64,000 nucleotides of DNA from Sphingobium sp. SCG-1 (lineage in GTDB: Bacteria > Pseudomonadota > Alphaproteobacteria > Sphingomonadales > Sphingomonadaceae): the NCBI RefSeq assembly GCF_002953135.1, contig NZ_CP026372.1, forward strand, positions 1,550,001 to 1,614,000. Direction: 5' to 3'. A program made the position numbers and the translations under genes. This document shows, piece after piece, positions 1 to 8,050 of this stretch. The stretch's first letter is position 1, and each line of letters begins with the position of its first letter. The notes below the pieces were generated by a model that saw nothing but the letters and a program-made list of their open reading frames with translations, made no database searches and had not been told where the DNA came from.

Positions 1-766
1 CGCATTCGGCCGCGCAGCGGTCGAAACCCTGAGAGGCGGGCAGTTTCGCGATGGCCGGGTAGGTCTTGCCGAGGCCGGTCAGGCAATCCTTCAGGATAAG
101 CCCGCACGCTTCCCGATCGGGCAGCGGCACATGGACGACCAGGTCACAGCGCGAGGTGAAGGCCGCATCGACCGCCTGGGGAAAGTTGCTGGTGGCAAGG
201 AACAACAGGTTCGGATGCCGCTCGGCCAGCGCATCGAGCTGAACGAGCACGGCATCGGTTGCGCGGTGGATGTCGATCGGATTGGCCTCCAGGCTCATTT
301 TCGACCGGTCGGCGGCAAGCGTCTCGACTTCATCGAGGAGCACAATTGTCGGTCCCGCGGCGGCGGCTTCGGCGATCGACTGTGAGAACAGCTCCGATAC
401 CGCACGCTGGGTCTTGCCCATCGCCGAACTGGTAAGCGCATGCGGCTCGACTTCGAGCAGGCGGAACCCGCCACCCGGAAAGGTCTCGGCGGTACGATGC
501 GCCAATCCGCGAGCAAGAGAGGTCTTGCCGGTCCCGGGGGGTCCGACAAGCAGAATGACGCCGTGGAGCGGAATGACACCACGATCGACCTTCCCGCGCA
601 TCGTGAAGTTCAGCATCGCCTGCGAGAGGAGCTGGGCCTTCAGGCGCTCGTCGAGGATAATCGAATTCCAGAGCGCTCCGAGTGCAGGATCGGGAAGCCG
701 GCGGGCGCGCTGGATGCCCTTGGGCTGGTTGAAGTCCTCGTTCTGCACCGCCGTCAACTTCTGCAT
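1..766 (-). CDS. Pch2/TRIP13-like AAA+ ATPase (partial)
   Basis: This is a AAA+ ATPase whose C-terminus runs off the left edge; 255 residues are visible. The start ATG at 766 has AAGGAC seven bases upstream. Walker A is GPPGTGKT at residues 75-82, Walker B IVLLDE at 141-146, and sensor 1 TSN at 192-194, followed by SRCD. The stretches LLDEVETLAADR and ATSNFPQAVDAAF, plus the N-rich spacing between them, follow the pattern of the HORMA-remodelling Pch2/TRIP13 subfamily rather than ClpX- or FtsH-type ATPases. Bacterial members (Cap6) serve type III CBASS by opening HORMA proteins. No HORMA or CD-NTase gene is visible here, so the substrate is unknown. It follows the DUF2188 gene on the same strand by 82 bp. 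Confidence 0.8.
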   Translation of the reverse strand, partial: MQKLTAVQNEDFNQPKGIQRARRLPDPALGALWNSIILDERLKAQLLSQAMLNFTMRGKVDRGVIPLHGVILLVGPPGTGKTSLARGLAHRTAETFPGGGFRLLEVEPHALTSSAMGKTQRAVSELFSQSIAEAAAAGPTIVLLDEVETLAADRSKMSLEANPIDIHRATDAVLVQLDALAERHPNLLFLATSNFPQAVDAAFTSRCDLVVHVPLPDREACGLILKDCLTGLGKTYPAIAKLPASQGFDRCAAEC

Positions 767-819
767 CTTGATCGTCCTTGCGTCGCCTGCCTGGCGGGTT
801 GAATGAGAAAATGGGAAGA

Positions 820-844
820 GCCGCGCCCGGGCGGCGCGGCCGCT
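820..844. other. GC-rich hairpin between DUF2188 and AAA+ genes
   Basis: An 8-bp inverted repeat (GCCGCGCC ... GGCGCGGC) lies in the 82-bp spacer between the two minus-strand genes. No T-run follows, so it is more likely an mRNA processing or attenuation structure than a strong terminator. Confidence 0.4.
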
Positions 845-848
845 GGGC

Positions 849-1070
849 TCACCCCTTCGGAGGGAAGGGATCGTTGCCGTAGGAAGCGGCGTCCCGGATG
901 CGGCCATCGGGACGGTGAATCACCACCTCGCCACGCTCGCGGATCGCTGTGTTGCGCGCCGCTTCGGTAGCCTGCGCCTGGGTGCCGTGGGTCGATCCTA
1001 CGCGGGAAGCTCCTTCACGGCGCGTCGCCCAACCGGAATCGTGGGGAACGACATGGATGCGTCTTGACAT
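849..1070 (-). CDS. DUF2188 domain small protein
   Basis: A 73-residue basic protein with the DUF2188 pattern: an N-terminal HVVPHDSGWATRREG, a central ATEAARNTAIRERGEVVIHR and a C-terminal DGRIRDAASYGNDPFPP. Family members are small proteins of unknown function that often contain this HVVP...G.W...R and H..DG.I layout. It sits directly upstream of the TRIP13-like ATPase on the same strand and diverges from the XRE repressor gene, sharing a 164-bp intergenic region with it. Co-transcription with the ATPase is inferred. Confidence 0.75.
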   Translation of the reverse strand: MSRRIHVVPHDSGWATRREGASRVGSTHGTQAQATEAARNTAIRERGEVVIHRPDGRIRDAASYGNDPFPPKG

Positions 1071-1151
1071 TCCGAATTCCTTCCTATTAGCCGCCGGCCG
1101 AATTCGACATTCACCGACGGTTAACTAATTTCACGGCGCCGGAGTGTTGTC

Positions 1152-1190
1152 AATAAGCACAATACAAATGATATCATTAAGCACAATATG
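1152..1190. promoter_or_regulatory. Probable XRE operator in divergent promoter region
   Basis: Two identical 11-bp direct repeats, TAAGCACAATA, occupy 1154-1164 and 1178-1188. Between them is a perfect 12-bp palindrome, AATGATATCATT, at 1167-1178, which overlaps the second repeat by one base. The array is in the region shared by the divergent DUF2188 and XRE genes, the usual place for an autoregulating phage-type repressor to bind. Binding is inferred; the repeats are seen directly. Confidence 0.65.
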
Positions 1191-1234
1191 TTTGCGACGT
1201 TGACATCACGCAGTGTGGAGGGCAAACATCAGTC

Positions 1235-1588
1235 ATGTCAGACGAGTCGATCTATGTAGCGTTCGGGCGGCTTGTCGCCGCGAGACGAAAGACACTTGAA
1301 CTCACCCAGGCCGAGCTGGCGGCAAGGGTGAGCATGTCGCGTGCGTCAGTGGCAAACATTGAGAGCGGCCGGCAGAACGTGTTGCTGCATCATGTTTACA
1401 GTCTCGCGGCGGCGCTGGAATTTTCGAAGCCCGCCGATTTGCTGCCCGCCGCGCCGAAACCACAGCCCCGGGAGGACTTGCAGATGATCTTGTCAGACGA
1501 AACCGTGACCGCGCGCGGCAAGGCTCAAATCAATGATCTGATTGCGGATGCGCTCGCCCGCCATGGTTCTGGAAGGGCCGGGTCGTGA
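1235..1588 (+). CDS. XRE-family helix-turn-helix repressor
   Basis: A 117-residue regulator with an HTH_3 domain at about residues 8-65, including LTQAELAARVSMSRASVANI followed by ESGRQ, typical of lambda-Cro/XRE folds. The C-terminal 50 residues are a variable tail ending near the next gene. Its stop overlaps the start of the ImmA/IrrE peptidase by a GTGA junction. Repressor-ImmA pairs in integrative elements (ImmR/ImmA, DdrO/IrrE) act as cleavable switches: the metallopeptidase cuts the repressor when damage or another signal is sensed. That role here is inferred from gene order. Confidence 0.85.
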   Translation: MSDESIYVAFGRLVAARRKTLELTQAELAARVSMSRASVANIESGRQNVLLHHVYSLAAALEFSKPADLLPAAPKPQPREDLQMILSDETVTARGKAQINDLIADALARHGSGRAGS

Positions 1589-2106
1589 CCGCGAACCCCG
1601 AAATGGCGCGGGAGGCCGCGCGCACGATTTTGCGCGAGTTCGGAGTAAAGGCAGCGCCGGTTCCCATTGAGCGCATTATCAAGGCCAGGAACGTCATGCT
1701 CCAATACGCTCCACTGGAGGATGATCTCTCCGGCATGGCCTTCATAAAGGACGGTGTCGGTATCATCGGCGTGAACGCCTTGCATCACCCGAACCGGCAA
1801 CGGTTCACGGCCGCGCATGAGCTTGGACACCATGTGTTGCATGCTCCCGATATCCAGAAGGCCGTGCATGTGGACAAGGGGTTTCGGGTCCTTATGCGCG
1901 ACGATGTCTCGTCGCAGGGCGTTGACCCGCTTGAGGTCGAGGCCAATGCCTTTGCCTCTGAACTTCTCATGCCGCGAGAACTGCTTGCAAGTGCGCTCGA
2001 CGCCAGTGGCTTGGACATGGAGGACGACGCCGGGATCGAAGCGCTTGCGAAAAAATTCCGGGTCAGTGCATCCGCCATGCGGTTCCGTCTGGCGGGTCAT
2101 TACTAG
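1585..2106 (+). CDS. ImmA/IrrE family zinc metallopeptidase
   Basis: A 173-residue gluzincin-like peptidase (COG2856). The zinc motif HELGH is at residues 78-82 within FTAAHELGHHVLH, and the downstream EVEANAFASELLMP at about 117-130 supplies the conserved acidic/Asn segment of the family. The GTG start overlaps the repressor stop by 4 nt, so the two are translationally coupled. The likely substrate is the upstream XRE protein, which would place the operon and perhaps the divergent genes under proteolytic derepression. The strong AGGGAGGGG just after its stop serves the next gene. Confidence 0.88.
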   Translation: MTANPEMAREAARTILREFGVKAAPVPIERIIKARNVMLQYAPLEDDLSGMAFIKDGVGIIGVNALHHPNRQRFTAAHELGHHVLHAPDIQKAVHVDKGFRVLMRDDVSSQGVDPLEVEANAFASELLMPRELLASALDASGLDMEDDAGIEALAKKFRVSASAMRFRLAGHY

Positions 2107-2117
2107 GGAGGGGATGA

Positions 2118-3539
2118 ATGGGCTTCGTATTCTTCGACACGGAGACAACGGGGCTCAGGCACGGCTTCGATCAGATCGTGCATTTCGCGGCAATTCGGAC
2201 TGACAACGATCTCAACGAGGTCGATCGGTTCGAGGCGCGCTCGCGTCTTTTGCCACATGTCGTTCCCCACCCGAGCGCGCTTCTAACAAACGGGCTACCG
2301 ATTGAACGGCTTACCGATGGGGGCTTGCCGTCCCACTATCAGATGGTTCTCCTTATCCGACATAAACTCCTATCCTGGTCTCCCTCGATTTTCGTCGGCT
2401 ATAACTCCATCCGGTTCGATGAGGAGATGCTCAGGCACGCGCTTTTCCAAACGCTTCAGCCAGCATATCTAACGAGCAACCACGGCAACTGCCGCGCGGA
2501 TGTTCTGGGCCTCGTCATGGCGGCCGCGGCGGTCTCGCCAGCCTGCCTGTCTGTTCCCTATGGCCCCGAAGGGCGCCCGGTTTTCCGTCTGGAACAGCTT
2601 GCTTCGGCAAACGGCGTGGCTCACACCCAGGCCCATGACGCGATGGCTGATGTAATTGCAACGCTCGGTCTTTGCCGGTGCGTCCATGAACGCTCGTCCG
2701 AACTCTGGCACCGCTTCGTGCGCTTTTCGAAGAAGGCGACGGTCGGCGATTTCGTCGACTCCGAGGACGGGTTTTTCCTCACGGAGTTCTTTGGCAACGA
2801 GGCCAATCACACGCCGGTCGTCTGCCTCGGCCCCGATCCGGATCAGCCCAACGGCCGGTTCTGTCTGCGTTTGGACGCGTCCCCCGAAGAGCTTGCCGCG
2901 ATGCCGGATGAGGCATTGCGGAGCTATTTGTCAGCAAAACTAGGTCCTGTCCGCAGGCTTAGAATCAATGCCGCACCCACGCTGACAGCTTTTTATGATG
3001 CGACCGAAACGATGCTCGACGGGGCCGACATCGATGACCTGGAAGATCGTGCGCGAAGCATCAAGGAAAATACAGCGCTGCGCTCCCGGATCATTGAAAC
3101 CTTAGTCGCAACGCGCGCGCCTCGTTCACCATCCACCCATGTGGAGGGCCAGATCTACGAGGGCTTTCCCGGCCCGGATGACGAGATCCGCATGGCGAAC
3201 TTCCATAACGTGGGTTGGGGGGATGCCGCAGCCATCGTTCGAGAATTTGATGATGAGCGGCTCCGGATTTTTGGCCGGCGATTGATCTATTTCGGCGGCC
3301 GGCCCGCCCTGTCGGATGACCTAAGGCTTGTTGTGGAGCGGGACTTGACCGACCGGTTGATGGATGAGGCCGCCGGTGGCTTCACGCTACGCCAAGCGCT
3401 TCAGGAGACGCAGCGACTCCTGGATGAACACGGTTCTGATGTCGATGGGATTTTGGTGAAGTATCGAAGTTACCTGATCAGTCGAATCGAACGGGTGACG
3501 CAATTCCGCGCTAGGCAGTTTGCAGCAGAGCCCACTTAA
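2118..3539 (+). CDS. Exonuclease I (SbcB-like) 3'-5' ssDNA exonuclease
   Basis: At 473 residues it is almost exactly the length of E. coli exonuclease I (475). All five DEDDh catalytic residues can be placed: D7 and E9 in FFDTETTGL, D101 in NSIRFDEE, H173 and D178 in AHDAMADV. The SH3-like and C-terminal regions are also recognisable (EGFPGPDDEIRM, FGGRPAL). ExoI degrades single-stranded DNA 3'-5'. SbcB is mostly known from Gammaproteobacteria, so an island copy in an alphaproteobacterium is unusual. It is the third gene of the XRE-ImmA operon, 11 bp after immA, with a strong ribosome site. This suggests the exonuclease is induced when the repressor is cleaved. Confidence 0.9.
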   Translation: MGFVFFDTETTGLRHGFDQIVHFAAIRTDNDLNEVDRFEARSRLLPHVVPHPSALLTNGLPIERLTDGGLPSHYQMVLLIRHKLLSWSPSIFVGYNSIRFDEEMLRHALFQTLQPAYLTSNHGNCRADVLGLVMAAAAVSPACLSVPYGPEGRPVFRLEQLASANGVAHTQAHDAMADVIATLGLCRCVHERSSELWHRFVRFSKKATVGDFVDSEDGFFLTEFFGNEANHTPVVCLGPDPDQPNGRFCLRLDASPEELAAMPDEALRSYLSAKLGPVRRLRINAAPTLTAFYDATETMLDGADIDDLEDRARSIKENTALRSRIIETLVATRAPRSPSTHVEGQIYEGFPGPDDEIRMANFHNVGWGDAAAIVREFDDERLRIFGRRLIYFGGRPALSDDLRLVVERDLTDRLMDEAAGGFTLRQALQETQRLLDEHGSDVDGILVKYRSYLISRIERVTQFRARQFAAEPT

Positions 3540-3765
3540 CACACGCAAACGGGCGTCGATCACGGCTCTAGCGTCTGTTGAGAAATGCCGCGTAAAATGC
3601 CTGTTTAAATAAGTGGATCATTGGTTTCATGGAAAGTGTTAGATTCTAGCTAGTAAAAGTATTCGCATCAGCAACCGCCGAGATTGATGAAACAAAAGTA
3701 TAACGTCCAGAGGAGGCGGTCGGCTCAGTTCAATATTGCCTCAGATTGAGGTGGGGAGAGGCAAA

Positions 3766-6108
3766 GTGCACATCGATTTTTTGGAGATTTCCAACTTCAG
3801 GAAGCTGTTGTCGACGCGGGTCGATCTTTCGACCGCAACTACGCTGTTCGTCGGTGCGAACAACAGTGGTAAGACGTCGGCCATGCTTGCGCTACGCCGA
3901 TTCCTATCGCCGCGCCGCTGCCCATTCGAAATGCACGATTTTACGCTGTGCCATTGGCCCACGATTATTCAGCTCGGCGAAAGCTGGATAGCTGCCCGCA
4001 ATGCCGAGGAGGTCGTCGATCTCGTCGTTGATCCATGGGCCAGCGCGTTGCCGTCGCTGGACCTTTGGCTGCATGTCGAGACCGGCGAGATGCACCACGT
4101 GCGTGATCTTATCCCGACGCTGGACTGGGAAGGTGGAAGGCTGGGTGTCCGGCTGCGTTACGAGCCGAAGGACCTCGCACTCTTGTACAAGGAGTTTATG
4201 GGCGCCGTGAGCGACGCGGAGGCGATGCGAGCGGCGGCGCTCGCGGCCACTGCCGCGGAGAACCCCGAAGCCGATCCGCCCGCTACACCGCCCAAGCTGA
4301 CAATCTGGCCGGAAAATCTCGTCGATTTTCTCAGCAAGCGCTTGTCGATGCACTTCACTATACGGGCCTATCCGCTGGATCCAGGGCAACTCGTTGCGCC
4401 CGTCAAGTCGCTGGCGCAGCCGCAGGCACTATCGGGCAGTTCTCGGCCGATCGACGGCGACCCGTTGGGCGGCCTAATCCGCGTCCACGACATCCCCGCG
4501 CAGCGAGGATTCGGTGAAGAACAGCAGACGGTCGAGGACGACGACGCCCCAGCGGCGGCGAGCGGCAGTCGACTGTCAGACCAGCTCCGAAGTTATTATG
4601 CCAAACACCTCGATCCCACGAAGGGTCCCGATCCGAAGGACCTAGGCGCGTTACAAGCGATCGAAGCCGCGCAAGACGCCTTCGACAAACGGCTGACCGA
4701 GAGCTTCAAGGCCGCTTTCACGGAGGTCGAGGGTATGGGATACCCCGGCGTGACGGATCCGCGTCCGCGTGTCTCCACCCGTTTGAAGGCCATAGACGGC
4801 CTCAACCACAACGCGGCGATTAGCTTCGAAGTGGACGTGATCGAGGGCGACGGCGCGATGACACCCGTATTGCGATTGCCCGAGGCGAATAACGGCCTCG
4901 GCTATCAAAACCTGATCTCGATGATATTTCGGTTGATGAGCTTTCGCGACGCCTGGATGCGGGTGGGGAAGGCCTCGACCGGTGCGACAGTCACCACGAC
5001 GGAGCCGCTCCATCTGGTACTCGTCGAAGAGCCGGAGGCGCATCTTCACGCTCAAGTGCAGCAGGTGTTCATCAAAAAGGCCTATGCAGTGCTTCGCGCC
5101 CACGAGGATCTCGGCGAGAACAAGAAGCTGCGCACCCAACTCGTGGTCAGTACGCATTCGAGCCATGTTGCGCACGAGACGTCCTTCTCATGCCTACGAT
5201 ATTTCCGGAGGCTGCCGGCAGGCATGGCGGCAAACGTACCTGTCTCGACGGTGATCAACCTGTCGGAGGTCTTCGGGCCTGGAAGCGAAACCGAGCGCTT
5301 CGTAACCCGCTATCTCCGGGCCCAGCACGCCGATCTTTTTTTCGCTGACGCGGCGATACTGGTGGAAGGGCCGGCCGAACGGATGCTCGTCCCCAACTTT
5401 ATCCGCGCGCATTACGATGAGCTCAACCAGTGCTACATCACGCTGCTCGAGATTGGCGGGAGCCATGCGCACCGCCTTAAGCCCTTGATCGATCACCTGG
5501 GTCTGTTGACCCTGATCATCACCGACTTGGACACACTGGCTGAGACCGGCGGCGCGTCTGTTCAGCCTGCGAAGGGTGCTGGCCAGAAGACCAACAATGC
5601 CACCCTGAAGACCTGGGTGCCGCGGCTCGACGATGTGGATGACCTGATGCGGGCCGACTGCGGAGCCAAAACGCGCCGCGAAGACAGTGACCCCTTGTTT
5701 GCCGTGCGCGCTGCCTATCAGATCCCGCTTGGCGTCACCTCGCCGGGTATCGTGGGGCCGGAAGTGGCTTATCCTTACACGTTTGAGGACGCGCTCGTGT
5801 TCGAGAACCTGAGCTTTTTCTCGGAGTTCGAAGGCACGGGTCTGGTACGTAAGTTCCGCGATGCGATCACGGAAGGCGGCGGAGCGGCCGCGATCGGCGA
5901 GCGGATGTATCTCGCCCTCAAGAACGGCAAAAAGGCTGAATTCGCGCTCGACCTGATGGAGGTCGAGAATTTCGATGACATTATTGTCCCGCGCTACATT
6001 GCCGAAGGGCTGGAGTGGCTGCTGGCACAGCTCAAGAAGAAACAGGTCGAGATCCTGCCTCAGGTTAAAGAGGATGTCGCCGCGGCAATCGAGCAGGCTG
6101 AAGCATGA
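3766..6108 (+). CDS. OLD-family ATPase/TOPRIM nuclease (GajA-like)
   Basis: An ABC-type ATPase joined to a TOPRIM nuclease, as in class 2 OLD proteins and Gabija GajA. Numbering is from the alternative TTG start at 3736: Walker A is GANNSGKT (40-47), Walker B is LVLVEEPEAHLHAQ (near 430), and the switch histidine is in VVSTHSSH. The TOPRIM glutamate is E544 in LVEGPAER and the acidic pair D597/D599 is in ITDLDTL. I prefer the GTG at 3766, which has GGGGAGAGG five bases upstream; TTG 3736 has its AGGAGG 19 bases away. At about 780 residues it is clearly longer than classic GajA (about 580), with a Pro/Ala-rich insert before residue 200. The stop overlaps the helicase start (ATGA). Confidence 0.88.
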   Translation: MHIDFLEISNFRKLLSTRVDLSTATTLFVGANNSGKTSAMLALRRFLSPRRCPFEMHDFTLCHWPTIIQLGESWIAARNAEEVVDLVVDPWASALPSLDLWLHVETGEMHHVRDLIPTLDWEGGRLGVRLRYEPKDLALLYKEFMGAVSDAEAMRAAALAATAAENPEADPPATPPKLTIWPENLVDFLSKRLSMHFTIRAYPLDPGQLVAPVKSLAQPQALSGSSRPIDGDPLGGLIRVHDIPAQRGFGEEQQTVEDDDAPAAASGSRLSDQLRSYYAKHLDPTKGPDPKDLGALQAIEAAQDAFDKRLTESFKAAFTEVEGMGYPGVTDPRPRVSTRLKAIDGLNHNAAISFEVDVIEGDGAMTPVLRLPEANNGLGYQNLISMIFRLMSFRDAWMRVGKASTGATVTTTEPLHLVLVEEPEAHLHAQVQQVFIKKAYAVLRAHEDLGENKKLRTQLVVSTHSSHVAHETSFSCLRYFRRLPAGMAANVPVSTVINLSEVFGPGSETERFVTRYLRAQHADLFFADAAILVEGPAERMLVPNFIRAHYDELNQCYITLLEIGGSHAHRLKPLIDHLGLLTLIITDLDTLAETGGASVQPAKGAGQKTNNATLKTWVPRLDDVDDLMRADCGAKTRREDSDPLFAVRAAYQIPLGVTSPGIVGPEVAYPYTFEDALVFENLSFFSEFEGTGLVRKFRDAITEGGGAAAIGERMYLALKNGKKAEFALDLMEVENFDDIIVPRYIAEGLEWLLAQLKKKQVEILPQVKEDVAAAIEQAEA

Positions 6109-8015
6109 GCGCGGCTGACGATAAATTCGATGCGGAGGCTGACGAGGTTATTTTCGGATGCCTGAACATGGAGAAGCCAAAGAGCTTCTTTCTCTACGCT
6201 GGCGCTGGATCGGGAAAGACGCGTTCGCTAGTCGAAGCCATCCGTACAGTCTGCAGGGAACAGGGCCGGCGACTATCTCTATCTGGTCAGCAAATTGGGG
6301 TCATTACCTATACCAACGCGGCCAGCGATGAGATCAAGCAGCGGCTTGAGTTCGATCCACGCGTTGAAGTATCGACGATCCATGCGTTCGCTTGGTCGCT
6401 GATCGCCGGCTACGACGCTGACATCCGGGTGTGGGTATCGACAAGGCTCCTTGAGGACATCGCGGAGCTGGAGGTGGCCCAGACGAAGGGGCGAGCTACC
6501 AGCAAGGCCGCATCCGATCGCGCGCGCTCGATAGAGAGCAAGCAACGGCGTCGCGCGAATCTCGCAGAGATCACGCGCTTTGTTTACAGCCCAACCGGCG
6601 ACAACCGGACGCGGGATTCCCTCAACCATGCGGAGGTCATCGCGATGACCGCCGATTTTCTCGGGGCAAAGCCTGGCTTGCGCAGGCTTCTCGTGACGCG
6701 GTTTCCGATACTGCTGATCGACGAAAGCCAGGATACGAACCGCAGGCTCATGGATGCGCTGCTCGACGTCGAGGCGGGATACCGTGACGCCTTCTGCCTC
6801 GGGCTTTTCGGCGACATGATGCAGCGAATCTATGCTGACGGCAAAGATCGCCTGGCCGAGGCAATCCCGGACGTATGGGCGAAGCCGAGAAAGCGAATGA
6901 ACCATCGCTGCCCGACGCGCGTCATCACGCTCATCAACAAGATCCGGCGTGGTGAGGACGGGGAGGAGCAGCAGCCACGCAGCGACGCAGCGCAGGGTAC
7001 TGTCCGTCTGTTCGTCGTCTCACAGGCGAACGTCGACAAGACTGCGGCAGAGGAGGCGATAGCTGCAAAAATGGCTGAAATCACAGGCGATCCGGGCTGG
7101 GCCCACGGGACCGCGGCTATCAAGACGCTGGCGTTGGAGCATCTGATGTCTGCGCGCCGCTTTGGTTTCGAGCAGTTTTTCGAGGCGCTTTATGCTGTTG
7201 AGCGCATCCGGACGAGTTTTTTGCAAGGGACGGGCGCGGGCATCGGCCTGTTCACCCGCGAGATACTGCCGCTCGTCACAGCTCTGCGCGCGGGGGATCG
7301 GTTTGCCGCCGCGGCAGTCGTTCGCCGCACGTCGCCACTTCTTGAACGCAAGGCGCTTGAAGCAGCCGGAGACAATCAGGCCGCGATCCTCGGCGAAGTC
7401 AGGGCGGCCTGCGACGGCTTATTGGCGCTCGTTTCGGCCGAGGCGAAGCCTAGTTCCCGCGCTATCCTTCGCTATGTCGCCGAGACCTGCCTGTTTACGA
7501 TCCCTGATGTCCTGGTCCCATTTTGCTCCGCCGATGTTGTTGCGCCTGACGGCGATGCCGACGCTCCGGTCGGTGACGCCGCCGACGGAGGGGACGAAGT
7601 CGACGTCAAAAGCGAGTTGGGCGGCTGGCGGTTGGCGCTTGAGGCGCCCTTCGACGAGATCGAGAAGTATGACCGCTACGTTCGAGGCGTGTCGCAGTTC
7701 GACACCCATCAGGGCGTTAAAGGCTTGGAGTTCCCACGGGTCATGGTCGTCGTCAGTGACGAGGAAGCGCGTGGCTTCATGTTCGCCTATGACAAGCTTT
7801 TCGCGACGAAGGCGAAGAGCAAGACGGATCTTGAGAATGAGGCGGCCGGGAAGGAGACCACCATCGATCGGACGCGGCGACTGTTTTATGTGACCTGCAG
7901 CCGCGCGGAGCAAAGCCTTGCCGTCGTTTACTACGCTGCGGATCCGACGCTAGCACGCGACGCGATGATACGGCAGGAGTGGTTTGAGCCCGGCGAGATA
8001 GAGCTAATCGCCTAA
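6105..8015 (+). CDS. UvrD/Rep-like SF1A helicase (GajB-like)
   Basis: A 636-residue superfamily 1A helicase translationally coupled to the OLD nuclease by a 4-nt overlap. Motif I is AGAGSGKT at 32-39, motif Ia GVITYTNAASDEI, motif II LLIDESQDTN with D206/E207, motif V THQGVKGLEFPRVMVV, and motif VI RRLFYVTCSRAEQSLAV. In Gabija the GajB helicase is thought to signal DNA unwinding and NTP depletion to GajA. This protein is longer than typical GajB (about 490), with an extended central 2A/2B region and an acidic stretch near residue 485. Function as the partner of the upstream nuclease is a family-based inference. Confidence 0.88.
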   Translation: MSAADDKFDAEADEVIFGCLNMEKPKSFFLYAGAGSGKTRSLVEAIRTVCREQGRRLSLSGQQIGVITYTNAASDEIKQRLEFDPRVEVSTIHAFAWSLIAGYDADIRVWVSTRLLEDIAELEVAQTKGRATSKAASDRARSIESKQRRRANLAEITRFVYSPTGDNRTRDSLNHAEVIAMTADFLGAKPGLRRLLVTRFPILLIDESQDTNRRLMDALLDVEAGYRDAFCLGLFGDMMQRIYADGKDRLAEAIPDVWAKPRKRMNHRCPTRVITLINKIRRGEDGEEQQPRSDAAQGTVRLFVVSQANVDKTAAEEAIAAKMAEITGDPGWAHGTAAIKTLALEHLMSARRFGFEQFFEALYAVERIRTSFLQGTGAGIGLFTREILPLVTALRAGDRFAAAAVVRRTSPLLERKALEAAGDNQAAILGEVRAACDGLLALVSAEAKPSSRAILRYVAETCLFTIPDVLVPFCSADVVAPDGDADAPVGDAADGGDEVDVKSELGGWRLALEAPFDEIEKYDRYVRGVSQFDTHQGVKGLEFPRVMVVVSDEEARGFMFAYDKLFATKAKSKTDLENEAAGKETTIDRTRRLFYVTCSRAEQSLAVVYYAADPTLARDAMIRQEWFEPGEIELIA

Positions 8016-8050
8016 GCGGTTCGGCTAGGTGCAGCGGATCTGCGCAGCCC

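Noticed and set aside
1..1070. Calling the AAA+/DUF2188 pair a CBASS system
   Set aside because: No HORMA, CD-NTase or nuclease effector gene is visible next to it; only the ATPase subfamily supports the idea.
3736..8015. PARIS (AriA/AriB) assignment
   Set aside because: PARIS has separate ATPase and TOPRIM proteins and no UvrD helicase; here ATPase and TOPRIM are fused and a helicase follows.
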